Source: Mesobacterium pallidum (GTDB lineage: Bacteria; Pseudomonadota; Alphaproteobacteria; Rhodobacterales; Rhodobacteraceae). From it: a DNA stretch of 64,000 nucleotides. Below the pieces are notes generated by a model. That model ran no database searches, was not told where the DNA came from, and saw only the letters and a list, made by a program, of their open reading frames with translations. The stretch spans positions 62,001 to 126,000 of the forward strand of contig NZ_JAIMID010000006.1 in assembly GCF_019966535.1 (NCBI RefSeq), in the 5' to 3' direction. Positions within the stretch are counted from its first letter, which is position 1; each line of letters opens with the position of its first letter. A program made the position numbers and the translations under genes. This document shows, one piece after another, positions 53,642 through 63,288 of the stretch.

Positions 53642-54673
53642 ATGACTACGCCGCCAAAAACATCCACAAAAGCACTGCCCCCGGGCGCCCAGCGGGCAAC
53701 CTCCCACGACGTGGCTCGGCTGGCGGGGGTATCGCAGTCGACCGTGTCGCGGGTCTTTCGCGACGGCGCCTCCGTCACCCAGGCCACCCGGGACAGGGTC
53801 GAGGCCGCGGCGCGACAAGTGAACTACCGTCCCAGCCGCGCCGCGCGCGCGCTGACCTCCAACCGGTCCGGCATGATCGCGGTGATCGCAACCAAGCCCA
53901 GCCACCGGGCCCATCCCGAGGTGCTGTATGACCTGGGCGAGGAAATCCAGGCCGCCGGCCATCGCCAGCTTGTCTTTGTCCTGCCCGAAGACCGCGTCGA
54001 CGTGGCCACCGTGCATGACATCCTCAGTTACAACGTGGACGGCCTGATCTCCTGCGCCGTGCTGGATGACGACGCGATCGAGGCCTGCCACGCCGCCCGG
54101 GTTCCGGTCGTGCTGTTCAACCGGGAAAGCCCGGCGATGCCCGTCGCCTCGATCAGCTGCGACCACGGGGCGGGGCTGCACGCGCTTTTCGCCCGGCTGG
54201 CCGCTTACGGGACACCCGAGATCACCTACCTGGCAGGCCCGGCCAAGTCATTCGTCAGCGCCTCCCGCCTGACCGGGGTGAGAGAGGCGGCTGCGGCAGC
54301 CGGCTTTGCCATCGCGACGGTTCTCCAGGGGGACTACTCCTTCGACTTCGGACGGAAGGCGATGACCGAGCTCGGCGGCAGCGGCGTCGTCCCCCGCATC
54401 CTGCTGGCCGCCAACGACGCCATGGCGCTAGGCGCGATCGAGGCCTGTCGCCGCGATCTCGGTTTGCGCGTGCCGGAAGATGTCGCGATCGTCGGCTACG
54501 ACGACGTGCCCCAGGCATCCTGGCCCAGCTTCGAGCTGACGACGCTACATCAGCCCGTGCGCGACATGGCGGCGGCGGCGGTCAGCATGGCGACTGCGCG
54601 GATGGACGTGCCGGAATTCCAGAGCGAAGTCCGCCGGCTGGGTGCGACGCTCCGCCTGAGAGGTTCCGCCTGA
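53642..54673 (+). CDS. LacI-family transcriptional regulator
   Basis: The 343-residue repressor has the LacI HTH (SHDVARLAGVSQSTVSRVFR, about residues 22-41), a hinge helix ([15 protein letters not shown]) and a periplasmic-binding-protein-like effector domain. The effector domain contains AANDAMALGAIEACRRDLGLRVPEDVAIVGYDD. It is divergent from the dehydrogenase/aldo-keto reductase operon and probably controls it. An in-frame ATG at 53618 would add eight residues. I favour 53642 because AGGA lies just upstream, though the spacing is short. Confidence 0.92.
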   Translation: MTTPPKTSTKALPPGAQRATSHDVARLAGVSQSTVSRVFRDGASVTQATRDRVEAAARQVNYRPSRAARALTSNRSGMIAVIATKPSHRAHPEVLYDLGEEIQAAGHRQLVFVLPEDRVDVATVHDILSYNVDGLISCAVLDDDAIEACHAARVPVVLFNRESPAMPVASISCDHGAGLHALFARLAAYGTPEITYLAGPAKSFVSASRLTGVREAAAAAGFAIATVLQGDYSFDFGRKAMTELGGSGVVPRILLAANDAMALGAIEACRRDLGLRVPEDVAIVGYDDVPQASWPSFELTTLHQPVRDMAAAAVSMATARMDVPEFQSEVRRLGATLRLRGSA

Positions 54674-54771
54674 CATCGGGCCCGCGACGGCGGGGACCGC
54701 AGCGTGCAAGGCCAGGGCGCGCCCAGATCTCGGGATCGGCCGGCCGATGCCTGTCACGTTTTTGGTGTGCA

Positions 54772-54848
54772 TGGCGATCCCTTGAGGACTCGAACCCCAA
54801 ACCTGCTGATTAGAAGTCAGCTGCTCTATCCAGTTGAGCTAAGGGACC
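54772..54848 (-). tRNA. tRNA-Arg (anticodon TCT)
   Basis: The 77-base minus-strand gene folds as a standard cloverleaf. The acceptor is GGTCCCT paired with AGGGATC (one G-U). The D arm begins GCTC and closes GAGC. The anticodon stem CTGAC/GTCAG region has loop CTTCTAA, and the T arm contains GGTTCGAGTCC. CCA is encoded (54774-54772). The anticodon TCT reads AGA/AGG codons, which are rare in such GC-rich genomes. It stands alone between the LacI-type gene and the DUF2125 gene. Confidence 0.96.
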
Positions 54849-54907
54849 GCTGGCGCCCTTTTGCGCCAGCGGGGCGCGGCGATCAAGCCCCGGATTGGGG
54901 CAATTGG

Positions 54908-56386
54908 TCAGCGCGGCAGCGGCATGGCCATGCCGTTGATCGACGCCATGCCGTCTTCGCTCAGGGCGATGTCCCAGACCAGCGCGTCGCCGTCGCGGCG
55001 CGCCATGCCGGTCGCCATGGCCAGCATCGGCCCGGCCTGGGCGACCACCTGCTGCGGCGCGGAATTGATCGCGGCCTGGATCGTCTCGACCCCCGTGAGG
55101 CGCAGCGTGGCGGTCAGCACCGGCGGGCCGGCCGGGCCGGCCTGGGCAGCGATCTCGGCCGCCAGCTCGTAACCCGCGCCGGTGATGCGGCTGGGGTGCA
55201 GGAACAGGTCGGCCGGGCGCCCCTCGGGGAAGAGCCGCGACAAGAGCTCGACCTGCACCTCGGGCGAGACCAGGTTTTCGGTCGTCATGTCCATCTCGTC
55301 GAGGAACAGCGCCGAGGTAGCGGCCAGGTCGAGCCCGGCCCCTTCGACATCCAGCACCACGTCGGTCGGGATCAGCGGCGTGGCCCAGGGCGGCACGATC
55401 GATTCGGGCACGGTGACGCCCAGCAGCTCGATCCTTTCGCGCAGGCGCGCATCGGCCACGAGGCCGGTCATGTCGATGTCAAAGCCAAGCGTGTCGATGC
55501 CAAAGGTCCCGAACGGCGTGCCAACGGCGGTCCGGGTCGCGGCGACCTTGGCCGACAGCGTCTCAGCCACCGGCAGAGCCGCCTTGAGCGCCTCGCGCAG
55601 CACCTCCTGGTCGGCCAGGATCGCCTCGACCGAGGGGCGGGCGACGAAGAAGGCGAGAATGTCCAGCAGCGCGCCATTGCGCAGCCCGGTGTAGGTGGCG
55701 TCGCCGCCATAATGCGCCGAGGTCACGCGGATCTCGACCGGCGGCTGGCCGGGCATGAAGGGCACGCGTTGAACCTGTTGCATGTCCCGGAAGGCAAAGC
55801 TTTGCGTGCCGTCTATCCCGCCGCGTTCGCCCGCGCGGGCCGTTGCCGTGACCTGCCCCGCCGCGATGGACTGGGTGTCCGTCAGCGATGACGGCGCGCC
55901 GCCGTAATCGGACTGGCTGGACGAAGTGAAATCGGTGAAGTCGATCCGGTATTCGGTGAAGGCCCGCAGGCTTTCGTCGAACGTGCCAAGGCTCTTGATC
56001 TGGCCGTAGGAAAAGGACGTGGTCAGGTTCTCCGTGCCGCCGAGCGTCCCGGTGAATGTCAGACCCTGATCGTCGCTGACGCCCCAGGTGCCGTCACCGT
56101 TGTCGGTCAGCGTGTAGACCAGTGGAGAAAGAGAGAGGTCCAGCTCCTCCGGCATGTCGGGGGTCGTCGCGGTCAGCCGCTCCAGCAGCTTGGCATAAGC
56201 GGAGAAGTCGAGCGTGAGGCGGTAGGTCTCGCCCTCGGGCACCACGGTCACGACGCCGTCGCCCGGGCCCATGTAGCGGGTGAGCGCGGTGGCGATCCGG
56301 TCCGCGCCGGCCCCCGTCGCGGGCTCGGCCAAAAGCGGGACGGCAGAGAGCAGGAAGGCAGCGGACAGAGACAGGACGTGTTTCAT
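54908..56386 (-). CDS. DUF2125 domain protein, exported
   Basis: The 492-residue protein has a signal peptide (MKHVLSLSAAFLLSAVPLLA) and long beta-rich sequence matching the DUF2125 family of alphaproteobacteria. Representative segments are YRLTLDFSAY, DGTWGVSDDQGL and MTGLVADARLRERIELLG. Periplasmic or envelope location is expected, and function is unknown. The ATG at 56386 is preferred over an upstream ATG at 56410 because it begins the signal peptide cleanly. There is no operon partner; the complex I subunit gene lies 93 bases upstream on the same strand. Confidence 0.8.
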   Translation of the reverse strand: MKHVLSLSAAFLLSAVPLLAEPATGAGADRIATALTRYMGPGDGVVTVVPEGETYRLTLDFSAYAKLLERLTATTPDMPEELDLSLSPLVYTLTDNGDGTWGVSDDQGLTFTGTLGGTENLTTSFSYGQIKSLGTFDESLRAFTEYRIDFTDFTSSSQSDYGGAPSSLTDTQSIAAGQVTATARAGERGGIDGTQSFAFRDMQQVQRVPFMPGQPPVEIRVTSAHYGGDATYTGLRNGALLDILAFFVARPSVEAILADQEVLREALKAALPVAETLSAKVAATRTAVGTPFGTFGIDTLGFDIDMTGLVADARLRERIELLGVTVPESIVPPWATPLIPTDVVLDVEGAGLDLAATSALFLDEMDMTTENLVSPEVQVELLSRLFPEGRPADLFLHPSRITGAGYELAAEIAAQAGPAGPPVLTATLRLTGVETIQAAINSAPQQVVAQAGPMLAMATGMARRDGDALVWDIALSEDGMASINGMAMPLPR

Positions 56387-56479
56387 GAAAGGGGCCTTTG
56401 ACATGCACAAAGCCCGCGCACCGGGCGCGGGCCTTTCAGGCTACAGCATTGGTGCGCGAAGAAAACCCCGCGCGGGCGG

Positions 56480-56791
56480 TCAGTGCGACCAGGGCTCGCG
56501 CCGGTTGGTGGCGAAATTCTCGCCATAGCCGCCGGGGCGCACGTTGTGAGCGCGCGTCTTGGGCTCGGTCACCGTGGCGTCGATGCCGTGGTCCTTGGCG
56601 TAATCCAGCGCGGCCTCTTTCGATTCGAACCGCAGGCGCACCTGGCTTTGCGTGTCCGACGAAGAGGTCCAGCCCATCAGCGGATCGACCTCGCGCGCGC
56701 TGTCGGCGGCGAATTCCAGAACCCAGGTGCGGGACTTGGCCATGCCGGACTGCATGGCATTGCGGGCGGGGCGGTAGATTCGTGCGGGCAT
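56480..56791 (-). CDS. ETC complex I subunit (NdufS4-like)
   Basis: This 103-residue accessory subunit of alphaproteobacterial NADH:quinone oxidoreductase is related to mitochondrial NDUFS4 (18 kDa). Visible family segments are [46 protein letters not shown] and YGENF near the C-terminus. It acts on the matrix-equivalent (cytoplasmic) arm. The true start is the ATG at 56791 (MPARIYRP) with an AGAGG ribosome site; the open frame upstream to 57202 lacks family similarity. Confidence 0.93.
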   Translation of the reverse strand: MPARIYRPARNAMQSGMAKSRTWVLEFAADSAREVDPLMGWTSSSDTQSQVRLRFESKEAALDYAKDHGIDATVTEPKTRAHNVRPGGYGENFATNRREPWSH

Positions 56792-56988
56792 GGATACCTC
56801 TGCAAGGCCGGGATCGGGGGTCGTTATCGGCAATTCCGGCCCGCCGGGCAAGGGGCGAAAGGCCGCAAGGCGCCCATTGCCCCCGCCGGAATGCACTGAA
56901 ATCGCGGCATTCGGGACGCAAGATAAGGTGTGCTTCCGGGGGACGGCAAACAGGCCCCGCGCCGCTGCCTGCCATTCATTCACCCCGG

Positions 56989-57183
56989 ATGTCCGGCAAG
57001 CCGGGCAATGACACACCCTACGGGGCGGCGACAGCGGCCCATGCCCAGCCGCTCTACGATGGCGCGATGCTCTGGTACGACACGGACGGCACCGGCGCGG
57101 CGGCGGACGAGACCATCGTTCGCCTCGTCGGCGCGCCGGCTCTCGGGGCCGCGGGCTTCTGCCTCTTCGGACGGCCCTGCTGA
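56989..57183 (+). pseudogene. Remnant of an RTX protein C-terminus
   Basis: A 64-residue open frame begins [12 protein letters not shown]. It contains [14 protein letters not shown] and [12 protein letters not shown], the pattern found at the extreme C-terminus of RTX/serralysin-like proteins (usually LWYDxDGTG...ALxGAPxLxAADF). GNDT looks like the last nonapeptide. No RTX sequence or upstream part of such a gene is present, so this is probably a decayed tail. It lies in the 490-base gap between the complex I subunit and uvrB, ending just before a strong hairpin. Confidence 0.55.
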
Positions 57184-57187
57184 CAAA

Positions 57188-57214
57188 GGCTGCTGACACC
57201 AACTGTCAGCAGCC
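57188..57214. terminator. Perfect 11-bp hairpin before uvrB
   Basis: GGCTGCTGACA (57188-57198) pairs with TGTCAGCAGCC (57204-57214) around a CCAAC loop. It starts five bases after the RTX-remnant stop. There is no T-run after it on the plus strand, so it may be an old RTX terminator or an operator-like dyad in the uvrB 5' region. Confidence 0.5.
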
Positions 57215-57220
57215 CCCCTT

Positions 57221-57235
57221 GAACCTTTGGCGAAA
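57221..57235. promoter_or_regulatory. Possible degenerate LexA (SOS) box
   Basis: GAAC-CTTTGGC-GAAA at 57221-57235 differs by one base from the alphaproteobacterial LexA pattern GAAC-N7-GAAC. It lies about 50-60 bases before the uvrB start. uvrB is a common SOS gene, which supports the reading, but the mismatch keeps this tentative. Confidence 0.35.
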
Positions 57236-57281
57236 GCGGCCAAGTGTGGTCGGACCCCCGCCATCCGAAAGCCGCCCGCCG

Positions 57282-59480
<2,199 letters not shown>

Positions 59481-59511
59481 GCGCGCGGCCACCGTCAGAC
59501 CGGCAGGCAAG

Positions 59512-59542
59512 AAAAACCCCCGCGGCCGGATGGCGCGGGGGC
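59512..59542 (-). terminator. Intrinsic terminator for the small gene at 59572
   Basis: An eight-base-pair GC stem (CCCCCGCG / CGCGGGGG) with a nine-base loop is followed on the minus strand by TTTTTC. It lies 30 bases downstream of the small minus-strand gene and 32 bases after the uvrB stop, so it may weakly serve both. The T-run favours the minus direction. Confidence 0.75.
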
Positions 59543-59571
59543 TGTCGTTTCGAATCGCCGTGCGGGACGTA

Positions 59572-59853
59572 TCAGCTGTCGTCTTCGGGCGGGTTGACCG
59601 AGATCGTCGGCACTTCGATCTGGGCTTCGCGGGTGTCGACCTCGACCTCGGGCACGGTCACCGTCTCGGTGGTGGTGCCGGTCTCGATCGAGCCGACGTC
59701 AGCATCGAATTCGGGCAGTTCGCCGCCTTCGACCGAGACGTCGACGTCCGGCAGGGCGCCCTCGTCGGTCATGTCGATATCGACCATGTAGACGCCGGCG
59801 GCGATGACGACGGCGGCGGCTGCGGCAAGGGCGATGGTGGCTCCGGTTTTCAT
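59572..59853 (-). CDS. Small acidic secreted or membrane-anchored protein
   Basis: The 93-residue protein begins MKTGATIALAAAAAVVIAAG, a single hydrophobic segment that may be a signal peptide or anchor. The rest is very acidic, with repeated valine/aspartate/glutamate patterns (VTVPEVEVDTREAQIEVPT). I recognise no domain. The start has a GGGAG site 8-12 bases upstream, and a terminator follows the stop, so the gene looks real. Function is unknown. Confidence 0.65.
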   Translation of the reverse strand: MKTGATIALAAAAAVVIAAGVYMVDIDMTDEGALPDVDVSVEGGELPEFDADVGSIETGTTTETVTVPEVEVDTREAQIEVPTISVNPPEDDS

Positions 59854-60023
59854 TGTACTGTCTCCCGTGACTGTTGCGTGGGGCTGTGTGTCTTGATGGG
59901 AGAACAACGGCTTGCGCGACGGAAAAGTTCCGGGACGGTGACCTGCACCGCGCGGGCACCGCCCGCCGCATGACCGGTTCGCAGCGCGCGCCCCGAGTCG
60001 GACGGCCACCGCAGCGCAGCCGT

Positions 60024-60341
60024 TCAGTAGGCCGCCGCGACCTCGTACATGACCGGTTCGAACCGGGTGCAGAGCGCCGAGATGACGCGGTTGCGGCCGC
60101 GCATTTCCTCGGTTCTGAGCATGGCCTGGAAGTCCTCGCGCCGGGCCCAGCGCGAGTAGTTGGCGATCCGGGTCTGGGCATCGTTCACATGCAGGCCGGC
60201 GGCGATGAACCCGGGCTGTTTCGAGATGAAGGCCGAGTAGGCGTCGGTCAGGTGATCGAGCAGGTCCTGGCAGGTGCCGGGCGAGCATTCGAACGTGGTG
60301 ATGACCACCTGGTGCGGGTGGTCCTGGCTGGTTTCGAACAT
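60024..60341 (-). CDS. Antibiotic biosynthesis monooxygenase (ABM)-domain protein
   Basis: This 105-residue protein has the ferredoxin-like ABM fold pattern: VVITTFECSPG, a middle QPGFIAAGLHVNDAQTRIANYSRW and EDFQAMLRT. ABM proteins are small, dimeric, cofactor-free oxygenases or haem-binding proteins; many are of unknown role. The start at 60341 has a GGAGGA ribosome site. It is divergent from the exported protein gene at 60448, and a perfect CtrA box lies in the gap between them. Confidence 0.85.
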   Translation of the reverse strand: MFETSQDHPHQVVITTFECSPGTCQDLLDHLTDAYSAFISKQPGFIAAGLHVNDAQTRIANYSRWARREDFQAMLRTEEMRGRNRVISALCTRFEPVMYEVAAAY

Positions 60342-60409
60342 GGCGGGTCCTCCTGCCCTGACGATACCACAGCCGGGGCACTTTCCCAGCCTCGCCGCCC
60401 GGGCATTTG

Positions 60410-60425
60410 TTAACGCGCTGTTAAC
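60410..60425. promoter_or_regulatory. Perfect CtrA box
   Basis: TTAA-CGCGCTG-TTAAC is an exact TTAA-N7-TTAAC CtrA site. It lies 23 bases before the start of the exported protein gene (60448) and 69 bases before the divergent ABM gene. Such a close position suggests repression or direct promoter control of the plus-strand gene. Confidence 0.6.
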
Positions 60426-60447
60426 CTCGGCGGCGCAGGCTGGGCCC

Positions 60448-61074
60448 ATGCGCCCTGCCCTCGCCTGCCTGATGATCGCCCTTGCCATGCCGGCCATGGC
60501 GGGCCCCTGGCTGCGCGAGGACGGCGCGGGCTTCCTGTCGTTTTCGGCCGAGATAACGGGGGGAGAGACAACCGCCATGGGATATGCCGACTGGGGCCTT
60601 GGCACGGGCACGACCATCGCGCTGTCGGGATTCGCCAAGCCAGGGGACGGGGCGGCGGACTTGTCGGTGATCCGCGCCCTGCCGCTGCCGTCCGAGCGGT
60701 CGGTGGCCAGCTACAGCCTGGTGCTCAAGCGCGCCAGCGGCGCCTCGCCCGGCCTGATGGCCGGTCTCGGGCTCAGTTGGGGGCGCAGCCTGCCCGGGGG
60801 CTGGCTGGCGGTCGACACACGGGCCCTCGCCAGCCCGGACGGCCGCGCGGTCGAGGCCAAGCTCGACGTCACCTGGGGCCAGGCACTGCGCCCCGGGCTC
60901 GACGCGATGGTGCAGCTGCACGCCAGCCACGACGGCGACGCGCTGAGCGCAAGCCTGGTACCCAGCGCCATTGTCGCGCTGCGCGAGGGCGTGCGGCTGA
61001 ACCTGGGCATCACCCAGGGCCTGACGGGCCAGGCCGAGACCGGGGTCAAGATGGGCCTCTGGCTCGACTTCTGA
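60448..61074 (+). CDS. Exported protein of unknown function
   Basis: The 208-residue protein has a signal peptide (MRPALACLMIALAMPAMA, cleaved after AMA). The mature part is glycine- and aromatic-patterned with alternating hydrophobic residues (GGWLAVDTRALASPDG, VRLNLGITQGLTG) and ends with hydrophobic WLDF. That pattern and the terminal phenylalanine resemble small outer-membrane beta-barrels, but this is inference. It lies just downstream of a perfect CtrA box. There is no strong ribosome site (GCAGGC only). Confidence 0.6.
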   Translation: MRPALACLMIALAMPAMAGPWLREDGAGFLSFSAEITGGETTAMGYADWGLGTGTTIALSGFAKPGDGAADLSVIRALPLPSERSVASYSLVLKRASGASPGLMAGLGLSWGRSLPGGWLAVDTRALASPDGRAVEAKLDVTWGQALRPGLDAMVQLHASHDGDALSASLVPSAIVALREGVRLNLGITQGLTGQAETGVKMGLWLDF

Positions 61075-61077
61075 CGG

Positions 61078-61149
61078 TCAGATCAACGGCACCAGGGGCA
61101 CTCCGCAGGCGGCGAGGCCCAGGCAGGCGGCAATCAGGATCCAGCGCAT
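61078..61149 (-). CDS. Tiny lipoprotein (23 aa)
   Basis: The reading frame MRWILIAACLGLAACGVPLVPLI has a lipobox LAAC (residues 12-15), so the mature peptide would be a lipidated nine-residue tail. Its ATG (61149-61147) overlaps the rhodanese stop (TGATG), and GGAGG lies at good spacing upstream, which supports translation. Its small size makes it uncertain. An alternative ATG three bases upstream is possible. Confidence 0.55.
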   Translation of the reverse strand: MRWILIAACLGLAACGVPLVPLI

Positions 61150-61736
61150 CATTCCCCTCCGGCGACGGTGAGGCCCAGCATGCGCCAGCCCTGCATGCCC
61201 CAGCGGTAGTACGAAATGCGGTCCGCCGGGTAGCCCGCGTCGATGATCCGGCGGATGGCCGCGGGCGATTGGCCACACCAGGGCCCGTTGCAGAACAACA
61301 CGATCTGACCGACATCCTCGCAGATGAAGCCGTCGAAATCGGGCTCGCAGCCCAGCTCTCCCAGCCGGTCGGCCATTTCGGTGTAGGGCATCGAGATGGC
61401 ACCGGGGATCGTGCCGGTTTCCCAGTCCGGGCGCACCCGGCTGTCGATCACGGTGATTTCCGGGTCCTGCAGGGCGGCGAGAAGTTCGAGCTCTCCGATC
61501 GTGGTCACGCCGGGGGCGGGCGTCATGGGCTGGATGCAGAAGTTCGGACAGGGGCGGGCGATCCGGGCAAAGTCGCCCTCGATCACCGCGTCGGTGTCCT
61601 GGATGCGTGTGATCGTCGCCTCGCCCTGCGCGGTGGGCACGATGACCTCGGTCATGCCGGGGGTGATGGCGACCTCCTGCGCGGGCGCGAGGCCGGGCAG
61701 CAGGGCCAGGAGGGCGGGGATCAGGATGCGGGGCAT
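61149..61736 (-). CDS. Exported rhodanese-domain protein
   Basis: The 195-residue protein has a signal peptide (MPRILIPALLALLPGLAPAQ) and a C-terminal rhodanese domain. The domain contains TVIDSRVRPDWETGTIPGA and the active-site loop VLFCNGPWCGQS; its cysteine is in FCNGPWC. An extra N-terminal region of about 90 residues carries CPNFC. Rhodanese-like periplasmic proteins handle sulfane sulfur or thiol redox reactions. The start at 61736 has a GGAG site. The tiny lipoprotein gene is coupled downstream. Confidence 0.88.
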   Translation of the reverse strand: MPRILIPALLALLPGLAPAQEVAITPGMTEVIVPTAQGEATITRIQDTDAVIEGDFARIARPCPNFCIQPMTPAPGVTTIGELELLAALQDPEITVIDSRVRPDWETGTIPGAISMPYTEMADRLGELGCEPDFDGFICEDVGQIVLFCNGPWCGQSPAAIRRIIDAGYPADRISYYRWGMQGWRMLGLTVAGGE

Positions 61737-61831
61737 GGGGCTTCTCCAGATAATATTCCAAAAGTGATACATGAAGCGCCAGCCCTGACAAGGCGATGGA
61801 CCGACGCAGCGGCCGGTGCTACCAAGGCGTC

Positions 61832-62209
61832 ATGCCTGTACTCGCCTTTGATCACGTCAATGTCCGCACGCCCAACCTCGAGGCGATGATCGCCTTTTAC
61901 GGGCGGGTTCTGGGCATGCACCCCGGCCGCCGGCCGGACTTCGATTTCCCGGGTGCGTGGCTGTACCTGGGCGACCAGGCCTTGGTGCACCTTGTCGGCA
62001 TCGACCAGGACTTGCGGGGCGGCGGCACCATCACGCTCGAGCATTTCGCGCTGCGTGCCACGGGCCTGGCCGAGTTCCGCGACCTGCTGGAGGCGGAAGG
62101 CGTGGCGCACAGCGTCGATACCGTGCCCGGCTTTCCCGTCCTGCAGGTCAACTTCCGCGACCCGGACGGCAACCACATCCACGTCGATTTCGACGCCGCC
62201 GAAGGTTAA
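61832..62209 (+). CDS. VOC-family protein (glyoxalase/bleomycin-resistance fold)
   Basis: The 125-residue protein has the paired beta-alpha-beta-beta-beta units of the VOC superfamily: FDHVNVRTPNLEAMIAFYGRVLG, LYLGDQALVHLVG, EHFALR and DPDGNHIHVDF. Metal-binding histidine/glutamate positions are present in each unit. The enzyme could be a lyase, dioxygenase or resistance protein, and the substrate is unknown. It is convergent with, and overlaps by four bases, the next gene's stop. Confidence 0.87.
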   Translation: MPVLAFDHVNVRTPNLEAMIAFYGRVLGMHPGRRPDFDFPGAWLYLGDQALVHLVGIDQDLRGGGTITLEHFALRATGLAEFRDLLEAEGVAHSVDTVPGFPVLQVNFRDPDGNHIHVDFDAAEG

Positions 62210-62517
62210 TCCGGCCCGCGGGGCGCAAAGGGGCGCCCCTCCTCGGCGCAGGCCGACAGCGGCACCACCCGGCCCATCGTCCGCACCCGCACCACCGCCG
62301 TCTGGCTGTCGCGCCAATAGCGCGGATCCGACAGCACGTCATGTGGCAGCAGCTCCTTGACGAAGACCCGCTGCGGGTGATGTGACACCACCGCCTCGTG
62401 GCTGTTGCTGCGCAGCGGCACCTGTCCGCCAAGGATCTTGTCGCGCAGCCGCTGCGCCCGATCCGTCAGGCGGCCGATCTCTTCCTTGAGCTTCGCGTAT
62501 TCGTCGACCGGATGCAT
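62206..62517 (-). CDS. Conserved-looking small protein, no domain recognised
   Basis: The 103-residue protein begins with a probable coiled coil (DEYAKLKEEIGRLTDRAQRLRDK), followed by a basic region with ELLPHDVLSDPRYW and a C-terminal RTMGRVVPLSA segment. A strong AGGAGGG ribosome site precedes the ATG, so it is probably a real gene. Function is unknown. It is divergent from the small membrane protein at 62703, with a perfect CtrA box between them. Confidence 0.65.
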   Translation of the reverse strand: MHPVDEYAKLKEEIGRLTDRAQRLRDKILGGQVPLRSNSHEAVVSHHPQRVFVKELLPHDVLSDPRYWRDSQTAVVRVRTMGRVVPLSACAEEGRPFAPRGPD

Positions 62518-62561
62518 CTGTCCCTCCTGTGACCCGTCCGGGAACGGTGCGCCAAGGGTGG

Positions 62562-62577
62562 TTAACCGACGATTAAC
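62562..62577. promoter_or_regulatory. Perfect CtrA box
   Basis: TTAA-CCGACGA-TTAAC matches TTAA-N7-TTAAC exactly. It lies 45 bases upstream of the minus-strand gene at 62517 and 126 bases upstream of the plus-strand gene at 62703, so it could act on either. Confidence 0.6.
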
Positions 62578-62702
62578 TCGCGAAAGATTCGGGCCGGGCG
62601 GGTTTTGGCCACGCTCTGGCCTGGCAGAAATTTCGGCGGTGCGGGAACCGGATCGCGGCGGATGACGTTGGTCAACCAGATGTGAACAAGGAGGTTTTCG
62701 CC

Positions 62703-62888
62703 ATGGAATATGGTCTGTTCGGACTGCTCATCCTGATCGCCGACATCTACGCGATCTACCAGGTTCTCACCTCGTCGGCCTCGACCGCCGCCAAGGTCAT
62801 CTGGACCCTCGTGATCTTCTTCCTGCCCGTGCTCGGCTTCATCGCCTGGCTGGTGGCAGGTCCGCGCGGCGCCGCCGTCCGCGCCTGA
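62703..62888 (+). CDS. PLDc_N-type small membrane protein
   Basis: This 61-residue protein has two membrane segments (LFGLLILIADIYAIYQVL and VIWTLVIFFLPVLGFIAWLV). The second matches the PLD nuclease N-terminal domain seen alone in many small proteins (a W-x-L-x-I-F-F-L-P-x-x-G core). Function is unknown. The start at 62703 has AAGGAGG at good spacing, and the upstream in-frame ATG at 62682 is rejected. It ends at a bidirectional hairpin. Confidence 0.8.
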   Translation: MEYGLFGLLILIADIYAIYQVLTSSASTAAKVIWTLVIFFLPVLGFIAWLVAGPRGAAVRA

Positions 62889-62909
62889 CAAGACCGCGAC
62901 CTGACCAGG

Positions 62910-62944
62910 AAAATGGCCCGGCGCCCTAGCGGCGCCGGGCCATT
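62910..62944. terminator. Bidirectional hairpin terminator
   Basis: A perfect 15-base-pair stem, AAATGGCCCGGCGCC, with a CTAGC loop lies between the convergent small membrane gene and the DUF1992 gene. The DUF1992 stop codon (TAG) lies in the loop. Short A/T runs flank it on both sides. Confidence 0.8.
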
Positions 62945-63225
62945 TCCATCCTGGCCTCGAGCAGCGACATCTCTTTCACGATCTCGCTGCGGCGCGTCCG
63001 GTCGCCGGTCTCGCGCAGCTCTTCGCGCAGGCGCGTCAGCTCGCGCGACAACGCGACGGGTTCCGGAACCGCGCCATTTTCCTTCAGGATCCGGTCAAAA
63101 ACCGCGTTCTGCGGATTGTCGACCCGCGGCAAGGGCTTGCCCGCCCCGGGCAGGTTGTCGAACGCGCCGCGCGCCTCGGCTTCGCGGATCTTGGCCGAGA
63201 TCAGGTCGATCAGGGGATGGTCCAT
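62926..63225 (-). CDS. DUF1992 (DnaJ-C28-like) family protein
   Basis: The 99-residue protein matches DUF1992, whose conserved core is ISAKIREAEARGAFDNLPGAGKPLP near the N-terminus (here residues 10-33, partly quoted). The rest is helical with many arginines and a C-terminal KEMSLLEARMEMARRR. Function is unknown; eukaryotic relatives are DNAJC28-like. The start has an AGGAGGG site. Confidence 0.88.
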   Translation of the reverse strand: MDHPLIDLISAKIREAEARGAFDNLPGAGKPLPRVDNPQNAVFDRILKENGAVPEPVALSRELTRLREELRETGDRTRRSEIVKEMSLLEARMEMARRR

Positions 63226-63288
63226 GCTGCCCTCCTGGTTTCGTCGGAAGGATACCGCAGACCGCCCGGCGGCAAAAGCCGCCCGCCA

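Noticed and set aside
56792..57281. A structured RNA (SRP or 6S RNA) in the gap before uvrB.
   Set aside because: None of the conserved SRP core bases (such as GGAAGGAAGCAG-like) or a 6S-like central bubble could be found.
61737..61831. An ATTC...GATA motif upstream of the rhodanese gene, considered as a sulfide-sensor (SqrR/BigR) operator.
   Set aside because: The half-sites do not match the ATTC-N8-GAAT pattern in sequence or spacing.
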